A DNA stretch of 64,000 nt from Pseudomonas sp. P8_241. GTDB lineage: Bacteria > Pseudomonadota > Gammaproteobacteria > Pseudomonadales > Pseudomonadaceae. The notes beneath the pieces are model-generated. The model had not been told where the DNA came from, did no database searches, and was given only the letters and a program-made list of their open reading frames with translations. Below, in pieces: positions 37,601 to 44,821 of this stretch. The stretch spans positions 4,834,501 through 4,898,500 of the forward strand of contig NZ_CP125377.1 of the NCBI RefSeq assembly GCF_034008315.1, read 5' to 3'. The translations under genes were made by a program, and so were the position numbers. The first letter of the stretch is position 1. Every line of letters begins with the position of its first letter.

Positions 37601-37925
37601 CTTCGGCTCGCGACGGATAGCGTCGAACCTCGATCCTGAGTCCCAGAAGCTGCTCGAGGAGGCCAGCGTAATCGGCGGTGATGCCCTCGAACACCTTGCC
37701 CGCGGTATTGAATTCGAAGGGCGGATAATCCGGGGCCGAGACCGCCAGCACCAGCTGTCCCTTTTGCTGCAACCAGCGTGATTCGCTCTCCGACAGTTTG
37801 ACGGAAACACCTTCAAGGCTGGAGCGCCCCAGCAACGCCAGTGAGTGCGGTTGCGCCCAGGCCATCGATGCCCACAGGAAGAGGCCAGCCAGCGCCAGGG
37901 CAGGCAGTCGTCGAAATAAGTTCAT
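34698..37925 (-). CDS. BvgS/EvgS-like hybrid sensor kinase with two periplasmic binding domains
   Basis: A 1075-residue membrane kinase. A signal peptide (about 1-24) is followed by two SBP_bac_3 Venus-flytrap domains (about 50-270 and 290-510), one membrane span near 535-555 (FSIAGILLLFALVGILW), a histidine-kinase core with H595 in TMSHEIRTPMNA, an ATPase domain with GSGLGLVISR, a receiver with D885 in VITDCSMPVLSG and a C-terminal Hpt with H1021 in ELAHRIKGGA. There is no clear PAS domain, which BvgS has. The ATG touches the stop of the regulator gene, so they are coupled. The phosphate path should be H595-D885-H1021-regulator. Confidence 0.92.
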   Translation of the reverse strand: MNLFRRLPALALAGLFLWASMAWAQPHSLALLGRSSLEGVSVKLSESESRWLQQKGQLVLAVSAPDYPPFEFNTAGKVFEGITADYAGLLEQLLGLRIEVRRYPSRAEAVQAIKEGQADLLGTANRFESEDPQLQMSSAYAVDQPVLVTVDDSTVALDPTLAGKRLVTLYHYLPEHSVQRFYSRAQLKLFPSTLAAMGAVAFGQADVYLGDAISANYLISKNYLGNVQLADFSPMESGVFAFAMSRDNSPLLRIVNKALALVTTNEQMNILRRWGANGASIPGNQPLQLSVSEQRWLERHPRVNVAINVNIPPISFIDSKGRFRGIVIDVLAKISQRTGLQFDVRGMKSVTDMLTGIKDGQVDVLAGIGLSSQREGTLRFTRSFLNSPSVLVTRAAPDSPRTLDDMAGKVLALTYGNITGDFIRQHFPLIQMVDAPLTNDAMEMVDQGKVQGGINSLISARYLIARQYHDRLQVTSTVGTDPARSTLATSRDAIELHSILDKALLSIPPDEIDELTQPWRYDSMVEQSYWLRHRQAILQAFSIAGILLLFALVGILWQRRQIRQRQQWLCQLQEAKDAADDANRAKTTFLATMSHEIRTPMNALLGMLELALKRADEGVTDRSAIEVASHAGQQLLALIGDILDIARIESGHLSLTPERVNLRALVASVCRVFEGLAVQKNLQWRVELDNQSDCDVMLDPLRLKQVLSNLLSNAIKFTHEGAVSLTLRAQPRPSAHLAVSVRIADSGIGISAFDQRRLFSPFAQAGNNQQSAGQGSGLGLVISRTLCEMMGGRLKLDSALGEGTRVDINLDLIVLPPLPESELRQCEAPLCTRSLTILVVDDYPANRLLLSRQLSYLGHRVLLAENGAQALEQWHAHKLDVVITDCSMPVLSGYELARAIRDEERRQGLPPLLILGFTANAQTQEKIRCQEAGMDDCLFKPIRLMDLQVWLAQRFAEVSAKQVDDGPVEFDLSGLDRYADTERELMDQLLHDLELSNREDRVHLLAMHTSGNRSGLRELAHRIKGGALLIRALALVECCEQLERALNSDHAPLIDDAVDQLQQAMARLDRKLQQD

Positions 37926-38552
37926 TCAGATCAGTTGATTGCGCAAGGCAAAATCCCTCAAATGCACCAGGGAGCTGACGTTGAGCTTGTCGATCAAGCG
38001 TGTCTTGTAGGTACTGATGGTCTTGAAGCTCAGGTGCATGATGTCGGCAATTTCCTTGTTGCTCGACCCCCGGGCCAGGTATTGCAAAATGGTCAATTCA
38101 CGGTTGGAGAGCCGATCAATCAGCTCTTTCTCAGTGCGCTGCAACGCCCCCCCCGAAACAAAACTCGACGCCAGCTGAACGAAACAGGTGTAACCGGCCA
38201 TCACGGTCTTCACCGCGGTTTTCAGATCCTCCAGATCCTTGCACTTGGGGACAAATGCCGCCGCCCCGGCGCGCATGCAACGTTCCTGATAAAAACGGGC
38301 TTCAAGTGAGGTGAAGACCACGACCCGACAACGCGTCTTTTCGGATTTGATACGGTCCAGTACATCCAGCCCGTTCAGACCCGGCAGGCCCAGATCCAGT
38401 AGCAAGACATCCGGTCGATGTTCACGAAACATCGACAGGACCTCATCGCCTCGGGTTGCTTCATGGATTCGTTTGAACCCCAATTCCCTGAGTACGAATT
38501 TGATCATGGAACGAATAACCGGATGATCGTCCACAATCAGTGCCGACTTCAT
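37926..38552 (-). CDS. BvgA/EvgA-like LuxR-type response regulator
   Basis: A 208-residue regulator with an N-terminal receiver (VDDHP at 8-12; the phospho-acceptor Asp in DVLLLDLGLPGLNG, and a Lys in AAAFVPKCKDLE) and a LuxR helix-turn-helix (NRELTILQYLARGSSNKEIAD). It is the likely partner of the following kinase. The start MKSALIVDDH has AGGGAGT upstream. It has a 99-bp gap from the receiver-like gene upstream on the same strand. Confidence 0.93.
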   Translation of the reverse strand: MKSALIVDDHPVIRSMIKFVLRELGFKRIHEATRGDEVLSMFREHRPDVLLLDLGLPGLNGLDVLDRIKSEKTRCRVVVFTSLEARFYQERCMRAGAAAFVPKCKDLEDLKTAVKTVMAGYTCFVQLASSFVSGGALQRTEKELIDRLSNRELTILQYLARGSSNKEIADIMHLSFKTISTYKTRLIDKLNVSSLVHLRDFALRNQLI

Positions 38553-38651
38553 GAAAACTCCCTGTGCAAAGACACCACGAACGAGCAAAGGACGGGCCGC
38601 GTAAAGACGCAACGGCTGCGCTGAGACTCTTGCATGGAAGAATGGAAAGAA

Positions 38652-39056
38652 CTACCTGACAGAAATGACAGTTCCGATGAATGGTTGCCGTGGATCGACG
38701 GTGGCCATCAGCTGCGTGATGGACGCCAGTTCGGGCAGAGCGGCATGGCTCACCTGAACATGCCCGCCGGCAATGATGGGTAGCTGCGCCTGCAGGCCGT
38801 CGAAGATGAACACGTGACGGGCCTGTGGGTTGTCGACGAAAAAATCCAAGAGGTTCAACTGCCCATCGGCCAATGCCCCGTTCACAACCACCAGATCGAA
38901 AGGCTCGGTGCTGTACTCCATCAAGCTCAGCAACTCGTTGACACCTTGCACCGGAGCCACTCGGAAATAACCCAGCTGGTTGAACAACCGCTCGATCCGC
39001 ATACGGTGAAAGTGCTGCGTATCGGCAATCAGGATACGTAACGATTTATTGGGCAC
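38652..39056 (-). CDS. Receiver-like protein lacking the phospho-acceptor aspartate
   Basis: A 134-residue protein with the fold pattern of a response-regulator receiver: LRILIADTQHFHRMRIERLF at the start, then FDLVVVNGALADG, where the acceptor aspartate should be but N59 stands instead. Of the N-terminal acidic pair only D12 is left (A11-D12), and the Thr/Lys of strands 4 and 5 are not evident. It should not be phosphorylated in the usual way. The start is a GTG at 39054-39056 with GAGGAG seven bases upstream. It is the first gene of a likely operon with the BvgAS-like pair. No output domain is present. Confidence 0.75.
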   Translation of the reverse strand: MPNKSLRILIADTQHFHRMRIERLFNQLGYFRVAPVQGVNELLSLMEYSTEPFDLVVVNGALADGQLNLLDFFVDNPQARHVFIFDGLQAQLPIIAGGHVQVSHAALPELASITQLMATVDPRQPFIGTVISVR

Positions 39057-39120
39057 CCTGGACTCCTCTGACTGTCGGATTCATGAGGTCGCACAGGCTA
39101 CGCAAGCCATAAGGATCAAT

Positions 39121-39149
39121 CTGTAGGACTTTTCCCAAATACTGTAGGG
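39121..39149 (-). promoter_or_regulatory. Direct repeats upstream of the receiver-like gene
   Basis: On the minus strand TCCCTACAG and TCCTACAG recur with a 21-bp period, about 65-93 bp before the start of the receiver-like gene. Two full turns of the helix suits a regulator dimer, perhaps the operon's own LuxR-type protein. The motif also resembles the TAGGAGC ends of the REP elements, so decayed REP ends are an alternative. Confidence 0.35.
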
Positions 39150-39228
39150 ACAACCCGACAACAGAGATAGATAACGGAGCGTCGTGGGTAGGGCTCCCAC
39201 GCAATCCGTAGGAATGTTCATTACCTGC

Positions 39229-41943
39229 TTACTGCCAGCCGAACCGCCGGATATAGAAGCCTTTCACCGCTTGGGTCAGCGCCATGTATGCCAGCAAAAT
39301 CACCGGCAGGAACACGAAGTACAGTGAGGGCAGCGCCTGCAATTTGAAGTAATGGGCCAGCGGTCCCATCGGCAGGAAAATCCCCACGGCCATGATCAGC
39401 CCGGTCATCACCAGCAACGGCATGGCCGCGCGGCTTTGCAGGAACGGGATCTTCGTCGTGCGGATCATGTGCACGATCAGGGTCTGGGTCAGCAGCCCGA
39501 CCACGAACCACCCGGACTGGAACAGGGTCTGGTGATCCGGGGTGTTGGCATCGAACACGTACCACATCAAGGCGAAGGTGGTGATGTCGAAGATCGAGCT
39601 GATCGGCCCGAAAAACAGCATGAAGCGCCCGACATCTGCCGGCTGCCAACGCTGCGGTTGCTTGAGCATCTGCTCATCGACGTGATCGAACGGAATGGCG
39701 ATCTGCGAAATGTCATACAGCAGGTTTTGCACCAGCAGGTGCATCGGCAGCATCGGCAGGAACGGAATGAACGCACTGGCCACCAGCACCGAGAACACGT
39801 TGCCGAAGTTTGAGCTGGCGGTCATCTTGATGTACTTGAGCATGTTGGCGAAGGTCCGGCGCCCTTCCAGCACGCCCTCCTCCAGCACCATCAGGCTCTT
39901 TTCCAGCAGGATGATGTCGGCCGCTTCCTTGGCGATGTCCACGGCGCTGTCTACCGAAATACCGATGTCGGCGGTGCGCAGGGCCGGGGCGTCGTTGATG
40001 CCGTCACCCATGAATCCAACCACATGGCCGTTGCCCTTGAGCAACCGGACGATACGCTCCTTGTGGGATGGCGTCAGTCTGGCGAAGACATTGGTAGTCT
40101 CCACAGCTTTCGCCAGCTCGGCATCGCTCATGCGTTGGATGTCGTTGGCCATCAGCAGGCCTTGCTGCTCCAGACCGACTTCGAGGCAGATCTTCGCGGT
40201 CACCCGTTCGTTGTCGCCAGTCAGCACTTTCACCGCCACGCCATGGGCAGCCAAGGCCTTGAGGGCTGGTGCGGTGCTTTCTTTTGGTGGATCAAGGAAC
40301 GCCACGTAACCGATCAGGGTCAGTGCCTGTTCATCGGCAAGGCTGTAGGTGTCGCGCCCTTCGACCATTGGCCGTGCCGCCACAGCAACCACCCGCAGGC
40401 CTTCGGCGTTGAACGTGGCCGTGACCTGGCGGACTCGCGCCAGCAGTTCTTCGGTCAAGGCTTCATCGACTTCGCCATGGCGCACCCGCGAGCAGACTGC
40501 CAGCACCTCTTCCACCGCGCCCTTGCAGATCAGCAGGTGCGGTTGATCGCGCTCGGCGACCACCACCGACATGCGCCGGCGGGTGAAGTCGAACGGGATC
40601 TCGTCGACCTTGCGAAACGCTGTGCCGACTTTCAGCTCACGGTGGATTTCGACGTGTTCGAGCACCGCCACATCCAGCAGGTTCTTCAGGCCGGTCTGGT
40701 AGTAGCTGTTGAGGTAGGCCATTTCCAGCACATCATCGGAGTCATTGCCCCAGACGTCGACATTGCGCGCCAAGAAGATTTTGTCCTGGGTCAGGGTGCC
40801 GGTCTTGTCGGTGCACAGCACGTCCATGGCACCGAAATTCTGGATCGCGTCGAGGCGTTTGACGATGACCTTCTTGCGCGACAGGAACACTGCGCCTTTG
40901 GCCAGGGTCGAGGTGACGATCATCGGCAGCATTTCCGGGGTCAGGCCCACGGCAATCGACAGCGCGAACAGCAGTGCTTGGGTCCAGTCGCCCTTGGTGA
41001 AACCGTTGATGAACAACACCAGCGGCGCCATCACGAACATGAAGCGGATCAGCAGCCAGCTGACTTGGTTCACCCCGGTCTGGAACGAAGTCGGCGCCCG
41101 GTCGGTTGCACCCACGCGCTGGGCCAGTGCGCCGAAATAGGTGCTGTTGCCGGTGGTGAGTATCACCGCCATGGCTGTGCCCGATACCACGTTGGTGCCC
41201 ATGAACAGTATGTTGTCCAGGTCCAGCGGGTTGCGGGTGTCGCAGGTCTGCTGACGGGGGAATTTTTCCACCGGCATCGATTCACCGGTCATCGCCGCCT
41301 GGCTGACGAACAGGTCCTTGGCGCTGAGTACCCGGCAATCGGCGGGGATCATGTCACCGGCGGACAACACGATCAGGTCGCCCGGCACCAAAAATCTGAT
41401 CGGCAACTCGATGCGCCAGGCATTCTGATTGTCCAGGTCTCGGCGCATCACCGTGGCGGTGTTGCTGACCATGGCCTTTAGGGCGTCGGCGGCCTGGTTG
41501 GATCGGGTTTCCTGCCAGAAGCGCAGTAGGGTCGAGAGCACCACCATGGTGAAAATCACGATGGCGGCTTTCATGTCTTCGGTCAGCCAGGAGATGACCG
41601 CCAGCAGCGTCAACAGCAGGTTGAACGGATTCTTGTAGCAGTGCCACAGGTGCGACCACCAGGGCAGCGGCTGTTCGTGCTCGACTTCATTGAGGCCCAA
41701 TTGCTCGCGCAGAACATCGGCTTCGAATTCGTTCAGGCCGTCGGTATGACTGCCCAGAGTGTTGAGCAAATGGCCGGTGTCGCTGCCGGCAGCGGCCACC
41801 AGGGTTTGCGCCAGGGCGGGCGGGACTTCACGGTTGACCGTGGTGTCGGTGAAGGTTTCCAGCAGCGCCAGACGGCGGAAGTGCCGGGCGATGTGGCGGT
41901 TACGCAGGAAGCCTGCGAAGAATTCCTTGAGGGTAAGTTTCAT
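39229..41943 (-). CDS. mgtA: Magnesium-translocating P-type ATPase
   Basis: A 904-residue type IIIB P-ATPase importing Mg2+. The phosphorylated aspartate is D379 in CTDKTGTLTQD; the TGES motif is MTGESMPVEKF and the hinge is TGDNERVTAK/GDGINDAPALR. Ten membrane spans are expected. The start MKLTLKEFF at 41943 gives the usual length; the same frame continues open to a GTG at 42189, but those 82 codons have mixed third positions and look like a leader rather than protein. Confidence 0.93.
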   Translation of the reverse strand: MKLTLKEFFAGFLRNRHIARHFRRLALLETFTDTTVNREVPPALAQTLVAAAGSDTGHLLNTLGSHTDGLNEFEADVLREQLGLNEVEHEQPLPWWSHLWHCYKNPFNLLLTLLAVISWLTEDMKAAIVIFTMVVLSTLLRFWQETRSNQAADALKAMVSNTATVMRRDLDNQNAWRIELPIRFLVPGDLIVLSAGDMIPADCRVLSAKDLFVSQAAMTGESMPVEKFPRQQTCDTRNPLDLDNILFMGTNVVSGTAMAVILTTGNSTYFGALAQRVGATDRAPTSFQTGVNQVSWLLIRFMFVMAPLVLFINGFTKGDWTQALLFALSIAVGLTPEMLPMIVTSTLAKGAVFLSRKKVIVKRLDAIQNFGAMDVLCTDKTGTLTQDKIFLARNVDVWGNDSDDVLEMAYLNSYYQTGLKNLLDVAVLEHVEIHRELKVGTAFRKVDEIPFDFTRRRMSVVVAERDQPHLLICKGAVEEVLAVCSRVRHGEVDEALTEELLARVRQVTATFNAEGLRVVAVAARPMVEGRDTYSLADEQALTLIGYVAFLDPPKESTAPALKALAAHGVAVKVLTGDNERVTAKICLEVGLEQQGLLMANDIQRMSDAELAKAVETTNVFARLTPSHKERIVRLLKGNGHVVGFMGDGINDAPALRTADIGISVDSAVDIAKEAADIILLEKSLMVLEEGVLEGRRTFANMLKYIKMTASSNFGNVFSVLVASAFIPFLPMLPMHLLVQNLLYDISQIAIPFDHVDEQMLKQPQRWQPADVGRFMLFFGPISSIFDITTFALMWYVFDANTPDHQTLFQSGWFVVGLLTQTLIVHMIRTTKIPFLQSRAAMPLLVMTGLIMAVGIFLPMGPLAHYFKLQALPSLYFVFLPVILLAYMALTQAVKGFYIRRFGWQ

Positions 41944-42414
41944 GGCGGGTGCCCCTTTGGCCAGCCGGGAAACCATCGAGCAGGCAGTCCATGCCGCTGC
42001 CGCCGGAACAACCGGCAAAGCAAGGCCTGGCGCGCCGATCACGAATGACAGGCGTGTCGAAAGAGCGCCAGCCACGACAAAAAGTCGAAACCACGCACCG
42101 TTCAGCGTCGATGAGAGAGGCGTCGGGACACGGTCGGGAGTGACCATGAACGGAATGCCGCTGCTCGCTTTTCGGCGAGACAACGGCACAGGAGACTGCG
42201 CGTTATCTTGCCGAGAAAATGCCGGTTACCGAAGCCGGCCGACAACTGTCACTCGAACAAATACCCACTGTGGGTCTCCGTGATTGATGAAAACGCGTGG
42301 AGCTTACGCCCCGATATTTGCAGCGTAAACCCGTTACAAAATCTTGCAGGGGCAATCGCAGGGATCTTCAGGAAGGGTTCAGGATTCGACATTTTCGTTG
42401 TTGTCGAGAGCGTC
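41944..42414 (-). promoter_or_regulatory. Long mgtA leader region
   Basis: About 250 bp directly upstream of mgtA have hairpin potential (CTCGC-CGAAAA-GCGAG at about 42172-42187 on the minus strand) and an in-frame open stretch beginning with GTG at 42189 or ATG at 42147. The latter starts MVTPDRVPTPL, a proline-rich start with an acidic residue, recalling MgtL-type leader peptides that control mgtA elsewhere. Third-position GC is lower than in the coding regions. The rest, to the REPIN, shows nothing recognisable. Confidence 0.4.
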
Positions 42415-42490
42415 ATCGCCAGCAAGCCGGCTCCTACAGGGGATATTCGCAACGACGAAAATCCACTGTAGGAGCCGGCTTGCTGGCGAT
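42415..42490. repeat. REPIN-type inverted repeat (GCCAGCAAGCCGGCTCC class)
   Basis: Arms ATCGCCAGCAAGCCGGCTCC and GGAGCCGGCTTGCTGGCGAT face each other across about 30 bp. It lies between the 3' end of pvdA and the mgtA leader and may end pvdA transcription. Confidence 0.88.
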
Positions 42491-42514
42491 AGGGCCTCGC
42501 GGACGCTACACATC

Positions 42515-43852
42515 TCAGCTGGCTGTGGCCAACAACAAATCCACCACCGACCGCCCGTGCCCGCGATGCTTGCCATGTTCATACAGTGAACCGGCAATCT
42601 CGTCGGCACGAATCGGCAGGATCGACAGCAACGTGTCGCTCAGTCCATGGCTGGCCTGGCAAAAACCCTGCATGTAGAGACCGGCCTTGCAGCGCTCGTC
42701 AGTGATCAGCTTGTAGTTGCGATCGACCTCGAAATCACCCAGATATTGCTCCAGCGGCGCCAGCAACTTGCGGTGCATCTGGCGCTCGTAACCGGTGGCC
42801 AACACCACGGCGTCGTAATGACGAACCGAGACTTCACCGGTGGCGTTGTTGCGCGACACCAGTTCGATCCCGCGTTCGGTGGCGGTGGCTTCTGAGAGGG
42901 TGGTCAAGGTGTGGAACGCATGGCGGGCGATGCCCGAGACTTTCTGCCGATAGAAAATACCGTAGATGCGCTCGATCAGATCGATGTCCACCACCGAATA
43001 GTTGGTGTTGTGGTACTCGTTTACCAGTCGCTCGCGCTCACGGTCGGGCTGCTGGAACACCAGGTCAGTAAACTCTGGCGAGAACACTTCATTGACGAAG
43101 GGGCTGTCGTCGGCCGGCTTGAGTGCCGAACCGCGCAGGATCATGTCCACCTGCACCGACGGGAAGCTGTCGTTCAAATCGATGAAGGCTTCCGCCGCGC
43201 TCTGCCCGCCACCGATGATCGCAATGTTCATCGGCCGGTTTTCCACGCACGGCTGTTTGGCCATTTGCGCCAGATACTGGGAATGGTGGAACACCCGGCC
43301 ATCATCCTTGAGCGCCTTGAACACCTCGGGAATGCGTGGCGTGCCACCGGCGCTGACCACCACCGAACGGGTGGTGCGCACCTGCTGACGCCCGGTCGAA
43401 TCTCGCGAGATCACTCGTAGCGCCTCGACCTGATGGTTATGCAGCACCGGCTCGATGGTCAGCACTTCTTCACCGTAGCGGCTTTGCGCGGTGAACTGCC
43501 CGGCGACCCAGCGCAGGTAGTCGTTGTACTCCATGCGGCACGGATAGAACGTGCCCAGATTGATGAAATCCACCAGACGACCGTGGGCCTTGAGGTAATT
43601 GACGAACGAATAAGGGCTGGTCGGGTTGCGCAGGGTCACCAGGTCCTTGAGGAAGGAAATCTGCAACTCGCTCTGGGTCACCAGGGTGTTGCCATGCCAG
43701 CGGTAATCGGCCTGCTTGTCGAGAAACAGCACATCCAGTTCGCCCTGGATGGCCCCGCGCTCTTGCAGCGCGATGGCCAGCGCCAGGTTCGAAGGGCCGA
43801 AACCGACGCCGATCAGGTCGTGAACGTTGGGCGATGCAATTGCCTGTGTCAT
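42515..43852 (-). CDS. pvdA: L-ornithine N5-oxygenase
   Basis: A 445-residue flavin monooxygenase that hydroxylates ornithine for the hydroxamate ligands of pyoverdine. The FAD motif GVGFGPSNLALAIALQ is near the N-terminus, the NADPH motif IIGGGQSAAEAF in the middle, and the C-terminal ATGYERQ is present. Closely matches P. aeruginosa PvdA in length and recalled sequence. A perfect PvdS box lies 100 bp upstream. It is cytoplasmic and probably monocistronic. Confidence 0.95.
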   Translation of the reverse strand: MTQAIASPNVHDLIGVGFGPSNLALAIALQERGAIQGELDVLFLDKQADYRWHGNTLVTQSELQISFLKDLVTLRNPTSPYSFVNYLKAHGRLVDFINLGTFYPCRMEYNDYLRWVAGQFTAQSRYGEEVLTIEPVLHNHQVEALRVISRDSTGRQQVRTTRSVVVSAGGTPRIPEVFKALKDDGRVFHHSQYLAQMAKQPCVENRPMNIAIIGGGQSAAEAFIDLNDSFPSVQVDMILRGSALKPADDSPFVNEVFSPEFTDLVFQQPDRERERLVNEYHNTNYSVVDIDLIERIYGIFYRQKVSGIARHAFHTLTTLSEATATERGIELVSRNNATGEVSVRHYDAVVLATGYERQMHRKLLAPLEQYLGDFEVDRNYKLITDERCKAGLYMQGFCQASHGLSDTLLSILPIRADEIAGSLYEHGKHRGHGRSVVDLLLATAS

Positions 43853-43950
43853 TTCCAGTGTCCTCTGGATGAGCCCCTCAACAATGGGGCATTGAACCTA
43901 AGTGACCTGACCGGCCAAGGGCAGCACAACAGGTCGTCTGTTGAGTAGGA

Positions 43951-43974
43951 ACGAGGACACTTGAACAAAATTTA
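43951..43974 (-). promoter_or_regulatory. PvdS iron-starvation box of pvdA
   Basis: TAAAT-N16-CGT read on the minus strand, exact match to the iron-starvation box recognised by the sigma factor PvdS. It starts 22 bp past the fpvI stop and ends 99 bp before pvdA. Confidence 0.88.
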
Positions 43975-43995
43975 ACGTGTGAGGAGTCCGTCAGC

Positions 43996-44478
43996 TCAAT
44001 GGCCATCCCACTGTCGCATGCGTGTACGGCAATGCTTCATGGCGTTGACAATGTGCTTCTCGACCAGCGCCCGGGAAATACCGAGCTGTTCGGCAATTTC
44101 CGGATGGGACAGGCCTTCGATCTTGCGCAGCAGGAAGCTTTCGCGGCACAGCCGTGGCAATTGAGCCAAGGCACGCTGGAGCATTTCCAGGCGCTGGCCA
44201 TGATCGAGGGCACTGTGTGGAGAGGGTGTGAAATAACGCTCTTCGGTATCGAGCACATCCAGCGGCTCGGCCTGACGCAACGCGTTGCGCCGGTGATCGT
44301 CGATGACCAGGTTGAGCGCGGTGCGGTAAAGGAACGCCCGCGGTTGCTCGATCGGCGCGTCGCTGGTGCGCTCCAACACCCGCAGATAGGCGTCATGCAC
44401 CACATCTTCGGCGACCTGACGGTTGCCGAGCCTGGCGTTCAGGAAACACACCAGCTCTCGATAGTAGTTTTCCAACAT
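43996..44478 (-). CDS. fpvI: ECF sigma factor for the ferripyoverdine receptor
   Basis: A 160-residue sigma-70 family ECF factor (opening MLENYYRELVCFLNARLGNR; region 2 with VVHDAYLRVLER; region 4 with LSHPEIAEQLGISRALVEKH). Length and position next to pvdA match FpvI of P. aeruginosa, which directs transcription of the receptor gene fpvA. The usual neighbour, the anti-sigma factor FpvR, is not adjacent. A weak Fur-like site lies about 100 bp upstream. The FecI-like alternative is possible but less likely. Confidence 0.88.
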   Translation of the reverse strand: MLENYYRELVCFLNARLGNRQVAEDVVHDAYLRVLERTSDAPIEQPRAFLYRTALNLVIDDHRRNALRQAEPLDVLDTEERYFTPSPHSALDHGQRLEMLQRALAQLPRLCRESFLLRKIEGLSHPEIAEQLGISRALVEKHIVNAMKHCRTRMRQWDGH

Positions 44479-44576
44479 GACTCCGGTCCGCGCGGGGGCG
44501 GTTTCTGTCCTTGAGCCCTTTGCGTGACCGTTGAAATAAACAGTGGCACGGTAGTGGCAATTCGAGTCGCGTAATT

Positions 44577-44595
44577 TATAGTAATTCTCATATAG
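44577..44595 (-). promoter_or_regulatory. Weak Fur-like site upstream of fpvI
   Basis: The minus-strand core ATGAGAATTACTAT matches 11 of 14 positions of the core ATGATAATCATTAT, with poor flanks. Iron regulation is expected for fpvI. Confidence 0.42.
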
Positions 44596-44613
44596 ATTTA
44601 AAGTACTTTAAAC

Positions 44614-44692
44614 GCAGGCGATGCCGCCGGCTGCGATCTTTTGATTTTCGACTTTGCAAGATCAAAGGATCGCAGCCTGCGGCAGCTCCTGC
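44614..44692. repeat. REPIN-type inverted repeat between fpvI and pvdR
   Basis: A diverged left arm GCAGGCGATGCCGCCGGCTG and a well-kept right arm CAGCCTGCGGCAGCTCCTGC around a GATCTTTTGATT centre. It sits between two divergent transcription units, upstream of both. Confidence 0.75.
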
Positions 44693-44719
44693 GCAAACGT
44701 GTGTGAATGTGTCGCCAGC

Positions 44720-44743
44720 TAAATTGGCCGGTGCTTTTATCGT
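44720..44743 (+). promoter_or_regulatory. PvdS iron-starvation box of pvdR-pvdT-opmQ
   Basis: TAAAT-N16-CGT, exact, 78 bp before the pvdR start. It probably drives the whole efflux operon. Confidence 0.88.
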
Positions 44744-44821
44744 TTACAAGGACAGCTCCCCGTCTGCGCCCGGTCTTCCCGCTGCGGCTCGATGGGCTAA
44801 TTCCCAAGGCCGGAACCCTGC

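Noticed and set aside
41944..42189. N-terminal extension of MgtA by 82 residues
   Set aside because: Third-position GC is well below that of the neighbouring genes, and 904 residues is already the usual length; treated as leader instead.
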